DNA of 13,201 bases from Pseudomonadota bacterium (GTDB taxonomy: Bacteria; CALINM01), in contig JAOAGA010000050.1 in NCBI GenBank assembly GCA_026415985.1, positions 1-13,201 of the forward strand, given 5' to 3'. Shown one piece after another: positions 1 through 6,316 of this stretch; the first letter of the stretch is position 1, and each line of letters begins with the position of its first letter. Under the pieces are notes generated by a model. The model did not search any database. It saw nothing but the letters and a program-made list of their open reading frames with translations, and was not told the DNA's origin. The position numbers and the translations under genes are program-made.

Positions 1-1
1 T

Positions 2-55
2 TCTGAAAGGGAGCTGGAGATTACATTATCGGCAATGAAAAAATTTATTCCCTAA
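2..55 (+). CDS. 3' end of an unidentified gene (partial)
   Basis: An open frame enters from the left edge and ends at a TAA at 53-55. It would give a 17-residue C-terminus ending in AMKKFIP. Its stop overlaps by four bases the stop of the converging minus-strand gene, a compact tail-to-tail arrangement common in bacterial chromosomes. The piece is too short to assign to a family, and an open frame this short can occur by chance. I report it only because it runs to the edge and ends exactly at the neighbour's stop. Confidence 0.35.
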   Translation, partial: SERELEITLSAMKKFIP

Positions 56-558
56 TGGTGAGTTCCTTCCACTACCTCAATACCTTGATTTTCAATGTCT
101 TTTTTAATTAACTCTTTGAAGGGGCACTTAGGATAGTCCCCTTCAAAGAGCATACAAGACGCTAAATGAACAACATGCAAATCGTAATTTTTTAAAGTTT
201 CTATAAGTCTGTGAACCCTTCTTCCCGAACAGCCCCCACAGGTAAAAAAACCTATTAATTCAATCTTCTTGCCTTTATACCTCTCAAAATGAACCCTTTT
301 ATCATTAAAAGCCTTAAGACATCCTACCCCCGGACAGGTTTCCGAAACGATATTGCACCTCACAACGGCAATATTTATTGTATCTTCTTTCTTTTCTGTA
401 ATACCTAAATATTTTTCCTTTGCTTTTCTGTAAATTTCCATATCAACCACATCTTTACCTTCTTTCTTTGCCATCTCCTCTATAGCCTTTTTTGCCATCT
501 TTCTTACAAAAAAGGGTATCTTTTCCAGCTCTTTTTCAGCATCTTCATTCCATTTCAT
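52..558 (-). CDS. PCP_red-CGGC two-domain putative metal-binding protein
   Basis: This 168-residue cytoplasmic protein has two parts. Residues 1-50 (W3, E5-A7, VRKMAKKAIEEMA and a charged EIYRKAKEKY helix) resemble the small PCP_red helical domain first named from light-independent protochlorophyllide reductase and found on many redox proteins. Residues 62-165 are a CGGC domain. It has C68, C75 and C80, the signature CGGC at 107-110 followed by SGRR, then C135 and C145, and six or more cysteines suggest a metal or Fe-S site. The family is associated with metal binding in anaerobes but has no assigned reaction. The start ATG has an AGGGGG ribosome site six bases upstream. It lies 101 bases downstream of hcp on the same strand with no visible terminator between, so co-transcription and a redox or nitrosative-stress link are plausible inferences. 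Confidence 0.8.
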   Translation of the reverse strand: MKWNEDAEKELEKIPFFVRKMAKKAIEEMAKKEGKDVVDMEIYRKAKEKYLGITEKKEDTINIAVVRCNIVSETCPGVGCLKAFNDKRVHFERYKGKKIELIGFFTCGGCSGRRVHRLIETLKNYDLHVVHLASCMLFEGDYPKCPFKELIKKDIENQGIEVVEGTHH

Positions 559-659
559 AATGCCCCCTGATGTTTAAGAAAGTAACGACATTAGGATAAC
601 CCGGATCAAGGCAAACCTCTATAGAATTTTCAACATTCACTATATTTCTCACCAAACTT

Positions 660-1955
660 TTATTTTTCCGATAAAATTGCATTCAGATCATCTTTCGGAT
701 TTGTAATTGGTTTTAATCCGTATTTCTCAACTAAAACATTTAAGACATTTGGGGTTACAAAGGCTGGCAGAGAAGGTCCTATTCTTATTCCTTTAATATC
801 AAGAGCAAGCAAGGTTAATAAAATTGCAACCGCCTTTTGTTCAAACCATGAGAGGATGAGGCTCAGTGGCAAATCATTAACATCACAGTGAAATACTTTA
901 GAAAGTGCTACCGCAACCTGAATGGCACTGTATGCATTATTGCACTGACCAATATCAATTAATCTTGGGATACCATCTATATCTCCGAAATCAAGTTTAT
1001 TAAATCTATACTTACCACAGGCAAGAGTTAATATAACAGCATCTTTGGGTACAAGTTCGGCAAACTCGGTATAATAATTTCTCCCCGGTCTTGCTCCATC
1101 ACACCCTCCTATCAGGAAGAAATGCTTAATCTTACCTGTTTTAACCGCATCTACTATCTTGTCAGCTATACTTAATATAAAGCTGTGATGGAAACCTGTC
1201 ATAATCTTTTTACCTTCCTGAGCCTTAAGAGGTTTTGTCTTTAAGGTCCTTTCAATCAATGGGGTAAAGTCCCTGTTTTTTATATGAACAGCTCCGGGCA
1301 CAGATGCTATGCCACAGGTAAACAATCTGTCTTTATAACTTTCTTTGGGAATAAGAACACAGTTAGTTGTTGCGAGAATTGTTCCGGGAAACTCATCAAA
1401 CTCTCTTTTTTGTTCCTGCCAAGCTCCTCCATAGTTACCTGCTAAATGTTTAAACTTTCTAAGTTCCGGATATGAATGGGCAGGAAGCATCTCGCTGTGA
1501 GTATAAATATTAATTCCCTTCCCTTCTGTTTGTTTCAATAACTCATATAAATCCAGCAGGTCATGCCCTGTTACAACAATTCCGTAACCTTCCTTAGTTC
1601 CAGTATCTACTTCTACCGGTGTTGGATTACCAAATTTTTCTGTATTTGCTTTGTCTAAAAGCTCCATAGCCTTTAAATTTGTCATCCCGCATCTCAAAAC
1701 TGTTTCTAAATGGTCGTTCAGATCAAAGCTTACATTAGTTAAGGTCTTAAACAGACCCTCCTTTAAAAAATCATCTACTTCCTGATCTCTGTATCCCAAC
1801 TCCTTTGCGTGATAGGCATATGCTGCGACTCCTTTCATTCCAAAAACAAGAATATCCTGCAGGGAGTTTATATCCTGATCTTTTCCGCAAACTCCTACCT
1901 GGGTACAGCCTGTGCCGTGGGCGGTTTGTTCACATTGATAACAAAACATACTCAT
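660..1955 (-). CDS. hcp: Hybrid-cluster protein, class III-like (hydroxylamine reductase / NO detoxification)
   Basis: Hcp proteins carry a cubane Fe-S cluster and a hybrid Fe-S-O cluster. They reduce hydroxylamine in vitro, and E. coli Hcp is a high-affinity NO reductase. At 431 residues this is about 120 shorter than E. coli or Desulfovibrio Hcp, yet it is not broken: it lacks the second helical domain, as class III Hcps of thermophiles and archaea do. The N-terminal cubane ligands are C5, C8, C17 and C23 (CX2C-X8-C-X5-C). By family alignment the seven hybrid-cluster ligands are all present: H131, E155, C199, C285 (GGCDGARPGR), C313 (ACGKYR), C338 (GQCNNAYSA) and E372 (WFEQKA). The first ATG has a perfect AAGGAGG at 1962-1968 with good spacing; a second in-frame ATG two codons later is less likely. 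A CRP/FNR-type palindrome lies upstream. Confidence 0.95.
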   Translation of the reverse strand: MSMFCYQCEQTAHGTGCTQVGVCGKDQDINSLQDILVFGMKGVAAYAYHAKELGYRDQEVDDFLKEGLFKTLTNVSFDLNDHLETVLRCGMTNLKAMELLDKANTEKFGNPTPVEVDTGTKEGYGIVVTGHDLLDLYELLKQTEGKGINIYTHSEMLPAHSYPELRKFKHLAGNYGGAWQEQKREFDEFPGTILATTNCVLIPKESYKDRLFTCGIASVPGAVHIKNRDFTPLIERTLKTKPLKAQEGKKIMTGFHHSFILSIADKIVDAVKTGKIKHFFLIGGCDGARPGRNYYTEFAELVPKDAVILTLACGKYRFNKLDFGDIDGIPRLIDIGQCNNAYSAIQVAVALSKVFHCDVNDLPLSLILSWFEQKAVAILLTLLALDIKGIRIGPSLPAFVTPNVLNVLVEKYGLKPITNPKDDLNAILSEK

Positions 1956-1987
1956 TTTAAACCTCCTTAATTTTATTTTAAATTAAG

Positions 1988-1996
1988 CTTATATCA
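1988..1996 (-). promoter_or_regulatory. Extended -10 element of the hcp promoter
   Basis: Read on the minus strand this is TGATATAAG, an extended -10 (TGnTATAAG, one mismatch to TATAAT). There is no good -35 at the expected distance; the TTGAC-N4-GTCAA palindrome occupies that position instead, as expected for an activator-dependent promoter. Transcription would begin near 1981, about 25 bases before the hcp ATG. Confidence 0.5.
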
Positions 1997-2013
1997 GAAA
2001 TTAATCATAAACA

Positions 2014-2027
2014 TTGACTATAGTCAA
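2014..2027. promoter_or_regulatory. CRP/FNR-family operator (HcpR-like) upstream of hcp
   Basis: The 14 bases TTGACTATAGTCAA form a perfect palindrome of the form TTGAC-N4-GTCAA. This is the layout of CRP/FNR-family sites, and the half-site resembles those reported for HcpR, the nitrosative-stress regulator of hcp in anaerobes. Its centre is about 39-41 bases upstream of the start site predicted from the extended -10 at 1988-1996 on the minus strand, which is class II activator geometry. HcpR binding is inferred; no regulator gene is in the window. Confidence 0.65.
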
Positions 2028-2200
2028 AAATTTAAAAAATACCTGCCCTTACTTTATTTTTTAGAAAATACATTATAAAAATATAGAAAATTATTTTTTC
2101 TACTAAATATATCTGGGCTATTAAATCTTTTTATCACATTAAATTACTATTCATTCAAAAACTTTTTTTGTTACTTTTATATAATTTTTTTAAGCTTTAC

Positions 2201-2229
2201 TTGACACATAAAGAATTAATTATTATATT
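2201..2229 (+). promoter_or_regulatory. Sigma-70 promoter P1 of the HsdM/S-like gene
   Basis: A perfect -35 TTGACA at 2201-2206 and a -10 TATATT at 2224-2229 are separated by 17 bases. Transcription would start near 2236, giving a leader of roughly 110 bases before the ATG at 2349. It shares the 11-base stretch TTTACTTGACA with the downstream promoter P2. Confidence 0.6.
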
Positions 2230-2294
2230 TAAAGTATATTGTATAATTTTTACGATAAATCAAAAATAATTTATAGTTTTTTATAAAAATTTAC

Positions 2295-2323
2295 TTGACA
2301 AAGTTTAAAATTTATGCTATATA
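2295..2323 (+). promoter_or_regulatory. Sigma-70 promoter P2 of the HsdM/S-like gene
   Basis: A perfect -35 TTGACA at 2295-2300 is followed after 17 bases by TATATA at 2318-2323, with an extended -10 TG at 2315-2316. Transcription would begin near 2330, about 19 bases before the ATG at 2349. A TTG at 2295 that could extend the coding frame upstream is part of this -35 box and so is unlikely to be a start codon. Confidence 0.65.
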
Positions 2324-2338
2324 TATTTATATAAAATT

Positions 2339-2346
2339 AAGAGGTG
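2339..2346 (+). promoter_or_regulatory. Ribosome binding site fixing the start at 2349
   Basis: AAGAGGTG is a near match to the anti-Shine-Dalgarno complement and lies just before the ATG at 2349. It supports that ATG over the in-frame TTG at 2295, which lies within promoter P2 and has no ribosome site. Confidence 0.6.
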
Positions 2347-2348
2347 CT

Positions 2349-4184
2349 ATGTTAAAAATTAGTAAACTTTTGGATTATTTAGATGCCTATGACAACATTA
2401 AGACAACAAAACAGGAACTTCCCGAAGAGACTCTTTTGCCTTTTAAGATTCTCGCATGGAAGAAATTAAGTGAACAAGGCTTATTACCAGAAGAGCATAG
2501 TTTTTTTGATTTTTTGATTAAGAAAGGGGATAAAGAAAACTTTTTCAATACCGTTAATTTTATAGGCAAAGATGAGAGTCTTAAAAAATACAGAGTTTTT
2601 TTCCCCGACGATGTGAAGTTTCTAAAAAAATATAGTGATACCGATTTAATAGCGTATATCAACAGGACTAACTTGTTAGAAAAATACCCTGATTTTGAAG
2701 ATTTTTATAATAGTATTTACAATCCAAGCAACATAGGACTTTTAAGAGGTGCATTTATAGATCTAATATTAAATCTGATAGGCTTACAGGAAACAGAAAA
2801 TATTTATAACCCCTATCCCGATGATTACAGATTAGCAGTAAGGATAAACAGTAAACTAAATAAAGAAGTATATATAGAAGATGAACAAATTACTTCATTG
2901 CCTTATATATTGAATGTCTTGTTTGATATTAACTTACATATCGAGTTTTCAAACCCTATTATGAACCCATCTTACAAAGAAGGTTATACTCTTCACTTGT
3001 TTGATACAGTGGTGTCTTTCCTACCCGTAATAAGAAAATTTGAACAAAGATTAGAAAAAGATTTTTATATAAGGTTGCAGAAAGACATTTATAATAGGTT
3101 TAATTATTTTGATATAGACAGAGCTGAATATACTACAGTATGTATTTTACATATCCTTTCGCAAACAAAAAACAGGGCTTTTGTTGTTGTCCCCGCAAAT
3201 TTTCTTAATAGAAACTTGAAAGCAGAGATTGATTTTAGAAAATTTCTCTTGGATAGAAATATTATAGATACTGTTATACTTTTTCCAAATAGCGTTTCAC
3301 AAAGGTCAACCATAAGTTATGCACTCATTGTTTTTGATAAAAATAAAGTGACAAATGATGTTTTTTTTATCGATGCTTCAGGTCTTATTACAGAGTCTGA
3401 CTATCGTAAAGAAAATATCATCATTGAACAAGAAAAGATTATAGAAATATTCAGAGACAGACCACCTGATACCGGATTTTCCCGCGTTGCGTCTTTTGAA
3501 GAGATAAAAAATAATGTTTATTCCCTGCACCCCAAAAATTATATCGAAATTAAAAATTTAAAAGAAATATTCAAAAACTTAAGCCTAACAAAACTTTCAT
3601 CATATGGAGAAATTATATCTTCACCGGTAATCAAAAGAAGAGAAGGAACCTTTCAGGTTTACGAGCTACAGCCAACGGATATTAACGAGTTCGGATTAGT
3701 AGAAAATCCTAAAAATAAAAAGGGAGTTTTCCTGACGGAGTCGGAAATTGAAAAAACAGAAATCAGAAATTATGATATTCTTTTGGTCTCAAAGGGAACG
3801 AAGGAATCACTCGGCAAAATAGGATTAGTAATAAATAAACCCGAAAATGAGACATGGATCGCAGGTCAGAGCATTATAACAATCAGAGCAAAATCTAACT
3901 TATTTGCAAAGGCTTTGTTTATGTTTTTAAAAACCGAAAGTGCAATGACAATGCTCAACTCTTTGGCAATAGGGGATATTCTATTAAATATATCTGCAAA
4001 ATCTTTGCGGGATATGAAAATTCCAGAGATAAAAGAGAAAAAAGCTGAAAAAATGGAAAGTCTGTTTTATCAATACATAAAAAGTTATGAAGAAATTAAA
4101 AGTTTAAAAGAAGAAATGAGTTCAGTAGCCGAAAGAACTATAAAAATTATTAAAGAAGAATTAAATGACAATCAAACTAATTGA
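2349..4184 (+). CDS. HsdM/HsdS-like fusion protein with eroded methyltransferase motifs
   Basis: This 611-residue protein has the layout of a Type I DNA methyltransferase (M) fused to half of a specificity (S) subunit. Residues about 1-120 form a charged helical N-terminus. Residues about 125-400 follow the HsdM core: RAFVVVPANFL (277-286), IDTVILFPNSVSQRSTISYALIVFDK (306-331, cf. HsdM 'VIxLPxxxFxxTxIxTxILVLxK'), FFIDAS (339-344), GFSRVASFEEI and Y399. Where motif I (DPxxGxGxF) is expected it reads NPYPDD (154-159), and where NPPF is expected it reads FLPV (224-227). Both SAM-binding and catalytic residues therefore appear lost. Residues about 412-600 resemble one HsdS target-recognition half: G483 region, SIITIRAK, LNISAKSLRDMKIP, then a coiled-coil end. 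There is no hsdR or separate hsdS beside it. The frame is intact, so it may act as a non-methylating DNA-binding protein (inference). It is very AT-rich and may have been acquired. Confidence 0.7.
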   Translation: MLKISKLLDYLDAYDNIKTTKQELPEETLLPFKILAWKKLSEQGLLPEEHSFFDFLIKKGDKENFFNTVNFIGKDESLKKYRVFFPDDVKFLKKYSDTDLIAYINRTNLLEKYPDFEDFYNSIYNPSNIGLLRGAFIDLILNLIGLQETENIYNPYPDDYRLAVRINSKLNKEVYIEDEQITSLPYILNVLFDINLHIEFSNPIMNPSYKEGYTLHLFDTVVSFLPVIRKFEQRLEKDFYIRLQKDIYNRFNYFDIDRAEYTTVCILHILSQTKNRAFVVVPANFLNRNLKAEIDFRKFLLDRNIIDTVILFPNSVSQRSTISYALIVFDKNKVTNDVFFIDASGLITESDYRKENIIIEQEKIIEIFRDRPPDTGFSRVASFEEIKNNVYSLHPKNYIEIKNLKEIFKNLSLTKLSSYGEIISSPVIKRREGTFQVYELQPTDINEFGLVENPKNKKGVFLTESEIEKTEIRNYDILLVSKGTKESLGKIGLVINKPENETWIAGQSIITIRAKSNLFAKALFMFLKTESAMTMLNSLAIGDILLNISAKSLRDMKIPEIKEKKAEKMESLFYQYIKSYEEIKSLKEEMSSVAERTIKIIKEELNDNQTN

Positions 4185-4264
4185 TAATTTGTTTTTAGGC
4201 TTTTTAAAGGTAGTCTTATCATATTTGTTAATTATTTTCTAACTAAAGATATACATCTAATTTA

Positions 4265-4276
4265 ATGATATATCAT
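4265..4276. promoter_or_regulatory. Perfect 12-base palindrome upstream of the zinc-ribbon/protease cluster
   Basis: ATGATATATCAT is a perfect palindrome in the 202-base gap before the cluster. An 8-base palindrome CTGATCAG (4332-4339) and a repeated ACCTGAT(T)CAG (4313-4323 and 4330-4339) lie between it and the first gene. These could be operator sites, but in AT-rich DNA the 12-mer may be chance, and I see no confident -35/-10 pair in this gap. Confidence 0.25.
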
Positions 4277-4386
4277 CATTAAGAGACCGAGCCCATATTC
4301 TCTCTATTTCCTACCTGATTCAGAACCCGACCTGATCAGTGCAAATCAGAAAACAGATTTAAAAAATAATTTTAAGGGGGTTTTTT

Positions 4387-4626
4387 ATGACAACTTACAG
4401 GGCTTTATTATGTGATGAGCATGGTTTTTATGATATCGATAGAGAAAAGTGCGCAATCTGCGGAAGCTGGCCAGCGCAAAATCAAGCTTTACTTTGTGGC
4501 GGTTGTGGTTTTTTAAGCAGTGATAGAGAAAAATGTGCGGTATGTGGTAAATGGCCTGCAAGACATCCCGCTATGGTCTGTGATAATCATAAAGGTAGAT
4601 GTGTTAAATGTGGTAAATACATTTAA
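4387..4626 (+). CDS. Small protein with three tandem zinc-ribbon-like modules
   Basis: This 79-residue protein is almost entirely metal-binding motifs. Module 1 is C9-X2-H12 with C22-X2-C25, module 2 is C37-X2-C40 with C50-X2-C53, and module 3 is C65-X2-H68 with C72-X2-C75. Modules 1 and 2 are 28-residue repeats sharing GF, DREKCA(I/V)CG and WPA, so the protein arose by internal duplication; module 3 is shortened, with three rather than nine residues between its pairs. There is no signal peptide or membrane segment, so a cytoplasmic adaptor or nucleic-acid-binding role is possible but unproven. The start ATG follows AAGGGGG with ordinary spacing. It is the first gene of a close-packed plus-strand cluster and ends 11 bases before the next. 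I do not recognise a named family. Confidence 0.75.
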   Translation: MTTYRALLCDEHGFYDIDREKCAICGSWPAQNQALLCGGCGFLSSDREKCAVCGKWPARHPAMVCDNHKGRCVKCGKYI

Positions 4627-4637
4627 GGAGACCTTTT

Positions 4638-4808
4638 ATGAAAAAAGAATTAATAAAATTAAAAGGTTTAAACATCCTGATAAAAATATTAAAAATTAAC
4701 GGAATAATTTATGAAGAGTATACGGTTTATAAATTTAATAAATTAATCTGGGTAAACATGTGCCAGGTTAAGTTTAATAAAAGAAAAAATAATTTTATAG
4801 AAAATTAA
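4638..4808 (+). CDS. 56-residue basic hypothetical protein
   Basis: A short frame starts at an ATG preceded by AAGGAGA at 4625-4631 and ends 13 bases before the protease gene. The product is rich in Lys, Ile and Asn, with a first part that could form an amphipathic helix (KKELIKLKGLNILIKILKI) and a second part that could form strands (IIYEEYTVYKFNKLIWV). It has one Cys and no recognisable motif. Good ribosome-site spacing and tight packing between two real genes support translation, but base composition alone could keep a frame of this size open. The function is unknown; it could be an accessory or inhibitor peptide of the neighbouring protease, which is speculation. Confidence 0.5.
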   Translation: MKKELIKLKGLNILIKILKINGIIYEEYTVYKFNKLIWVNMCQVKFNKRKNNFIEN

Positions 4809-4821
4809 AAAAGGGGGCCTT

Positions 4822-5781
4822 ATGTCTCAACAATTTAGTATTCAGATTAATCAGTTTTTTCCTTATAAATTAATTGATGGTCATATCATTGTAAAAGATA
4901 AGGAAAATGAAATTGTTATTGATACCGGTTCACCAATATCAATAGTAAAAAGTAATTACAGACCGCCTTTTTTTCTGCTAAAAAGAGTAAATTTTTTAGA
5001 AAATGAGATCCTGCTTGATGAAATATCAAATAAAATCAGGACATGCAATTTATCGGCAATTATCGGTAGTGATGTCCTTTCCTCTCTCGACATAAGTATA
5101 GATCCTTTAGGTAACACAATCATGATTTCTGAACCAAGAGATAAAGATGATATAGAATCCTTTTATACCGATAAAATAATGCTGTCAATTAGAACCATTA
5201 TGAATATCCCTGTAATTGATCTGGATATTGAAGGTGCCAAAAGAAAAATGTTTTTAGATACCGGTGCCAAGATAAGCTATTTAAAAGAAAATCTAATAAA
5301 AGATATGGAACCTGTTATAAAAAATGTCTCTGATTTTTCTCCCTTTAATCTGGAAGAATTTACAACCGATTTATATGAAAAAATAATAAAAGTAGGCAAT
5401 AGTAAAATTAATCTAAAATTTGGAACCTTACCGTCTTCGCTTTCACAAAAACTTCTATTATCAAACAATGTAGATGGCATTTTAGGTACTGCCATATTGA
5501 AAAACTGTTCTGTCTATCTTAGTCTGGCTAACAGATTTGTATGTATCGCCAATCTGCCTGAAAAGGTCATGCCTGAAGGAACAAAAGAAAGATGGACTCA
5601 AAGATTAAGATATACTTCTAATATGTATCTACGTGATTCTGATTTAGCAGAGACAATGCCTGAAGATTGCAAAGGCTATCTTCCCGCAATAGAGATTATA
5701 CAAAGAAAGATGCTGTCTCTGACAACAGGTAGTATGACACATACGTATCTTATGAATTTGTTAAATAGAATATTAAATTAA
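4822..5781 (+). CDS. Double-domain retropepsin-like aspartic protease
   Basis: This 319-residue protein holds two retropepsin-like lobes in one chain. Lobe 1 has the catalytic triplet D34-T-G in IVIDTGSP and the partner hydrophobic-Gly motif IIGSDVL (80-86). Lobe 2 has D146-T-G in FLDTGAK and GILGTAIL (219-226). Retropepsins are normally homodimers with one DTG per chain, so two intact DTG motifs suggest a self-contained pepsin-style monomer formed by duplication. Residues about 245-319 form a helical tail outside both lobes. No signal peptide or membrane segment is seen, so it should act in the cytoplasm. Bacterial relatives by fold include PerP, SpoIIGA and rickettsial APRc, which cleave specific partner proteins. 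The substrate here is unknown; the neighbouring zinc-ribbon or membrane protein is a candidate. The ribosome site is AAGGGGG. Confidence 0.8.
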   Translation: MSQQFSIQINQFFPYKLIDGHIIVKDKENEIVIDTGSPISIVKSNYRPPFFLLKRVNFLENEILLDEISNKIRTCNLSAIIGSDVLSSLDISIDPLGNTIMISEPRDKDDIESFYTDKIMLSIRTIMNIPVIDLDIEGAKRKMFLDTGAKISYLKENLIKDMEPVIKNVSDFSPFNLEEFTTDLYEKIIKVGNSKINLKFGTLPSSLSQKLLLSNNVDGILGTAILKNCSVYLSLANRFVCIANLPEKVMPEGTKERWTQRLRYTSNMYLRDSDLAETMPEDCKGYLPAIEIIQRKMLSLTTGSMTHTYLMNLLNRILN

Positions 5782-5819
5782 AGATAGCTTTTATAAATAA
5801 AAAATAAGGGGGACTATTT

Positions 5820-6200
5820 ATGAACATCATGATTTATATCGTTATTTTCTTACTCTTGATTACTAAGTTTTTTGATTTGCATTCAACCATTATTAGAAAT
5901 TGCGAAAACGAAACCAATCCTGTTTTTAGGCTTTTACCAAAATTTATAGGCAAGAAAGCAAGAGCCTATCTAATTGCCTTTCTTGCCTTTTTTATAATTA
6001 TTCTTGTTGGTACTGAAATGATTAATACTGACTCATTTCTTTTTAAATTGTTATTTGTCCTTATTGGTATAGCCATATCAATAATCCAAATGATAGTGGC
6101 TTTAAAAAATTATGGTATATGTGATAAATACAAAATAATTAGTTATGTGACAGAGATTATTGAACAAAAATATAAAAAAATAGAGCAGAAAATATACTAA
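5820..6200 (+). CDS. Small three-helix membrane protein, DUF5658-like
   Basis: This 126-residue inner-membrane protein has hydrophobic segments at about residues 2-18, 48-66 and 74-95. A short loop holds FFDLHST (17-23) and ENETNP (29-34). The D..ST...E.NP pattern after the first helix matches the DUF5658 family of small membrane proteins of unknown function. The last 25 residues are charged and could form a short coiled coil in the cytoplasm. It lies 38 bases after the protease gene and has an AAGGGGG ribosome site, so it is probably part of the same transcript. The conserved Asp, Glu and Asn residues next to the membrane might bind a ligand. Whether it is a substrate or an anchor for the protease cannot be told from sequence. 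Confidence 0.65.
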   Translation: MNIMIYIVIFLLLITKFFDLHSTIIRNCENETNPVFRLLPKFIGKKARAYLIAFLAFFIIILVGTEMINTDSFLFKLLFVLIGIAISIIQMIVALKNYGICDKYKIISYVTEIIEQKYKKIEQKIY

Positions 6201-6316
6201 AAATTTTACTACTTTAACAGAAAATAGGATATCAAATTTGTCATTGGGCCTTTTCTGAACTTTGCTTGCCTCATACAATTTGTTGATTATAGTTAATTAG
6301 CCAAAGGGGGCTACTA

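Larger units (their letters stand above)
1956..2348. other. Divergent intergenic region between hcp and the HsdM/S-like gene
   Basis: This 393-base stretch is extremely AT-rich and contains no convincing gene. The left end holds the hcp ribosome site, an extended -10 and a TTGAC-N4-GTCAA palindrome reading leftward. The right end holds two TTGACA promoters reading rightward. The central part (about 2040-2180) is A/T runs in which I see no defined element. Curved or silencer-bound DNA is possible but cannot be judged by eye. Confidence 0.6.

Noticed and set aside
545-652. Possible 35-residue GTG-initiated frame on the minus strand between hcp and the PCP_red-CGGC gene (contains LDPGYPNVV).
   Set aside because: It has no convincing ribosome site, uses GTG, overlaps the start of the next gene by 14 bases and has no recognisable motif. 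It could be the remnant of a gene but is not supportable as a feature.
660-1955. hcp as a truncated or broken gene, because it is about 120 residues shorter than E. coli Hcp.
   Set aside because: All four cubane cysteines and all seven hybrid-cluster ligands are present with a clean start and stop. The missing part corresponds to the helical domain absent from class III Hcps.
2349-4184. A functional Type I restriction-modification system.
   Set aside because: No hsdR is visible on either side, and motifs I and IV of the methyltransferase are degenerate, so restriction or methylation activity is not supported.
4208-4316. AGGTAG (4208-4213) pairing with CTACCT (4311-4316), and AGAGA/TCTCT (4282-4286/4299-4303), as a structured leader RNA or riboswitch.
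   Set aside because: The stems are five to six bases with long loops and match no riboswitch core I recognise; chance is sufficient.
4376-6310. AAGGGGG ribosome sites in front of three cassette genes, plus a geneless AAAGGGGGC at 6303-6311, as a special cassette signal.
   Set aside because: Similar AGGGGG or AAAGGGG sites precede the PCP_red-CGGC gene and the aminotransferase gene, so this is the ordinary ribosome-site style of the genome. The copy near 6305 has no start codon or frame behind it.
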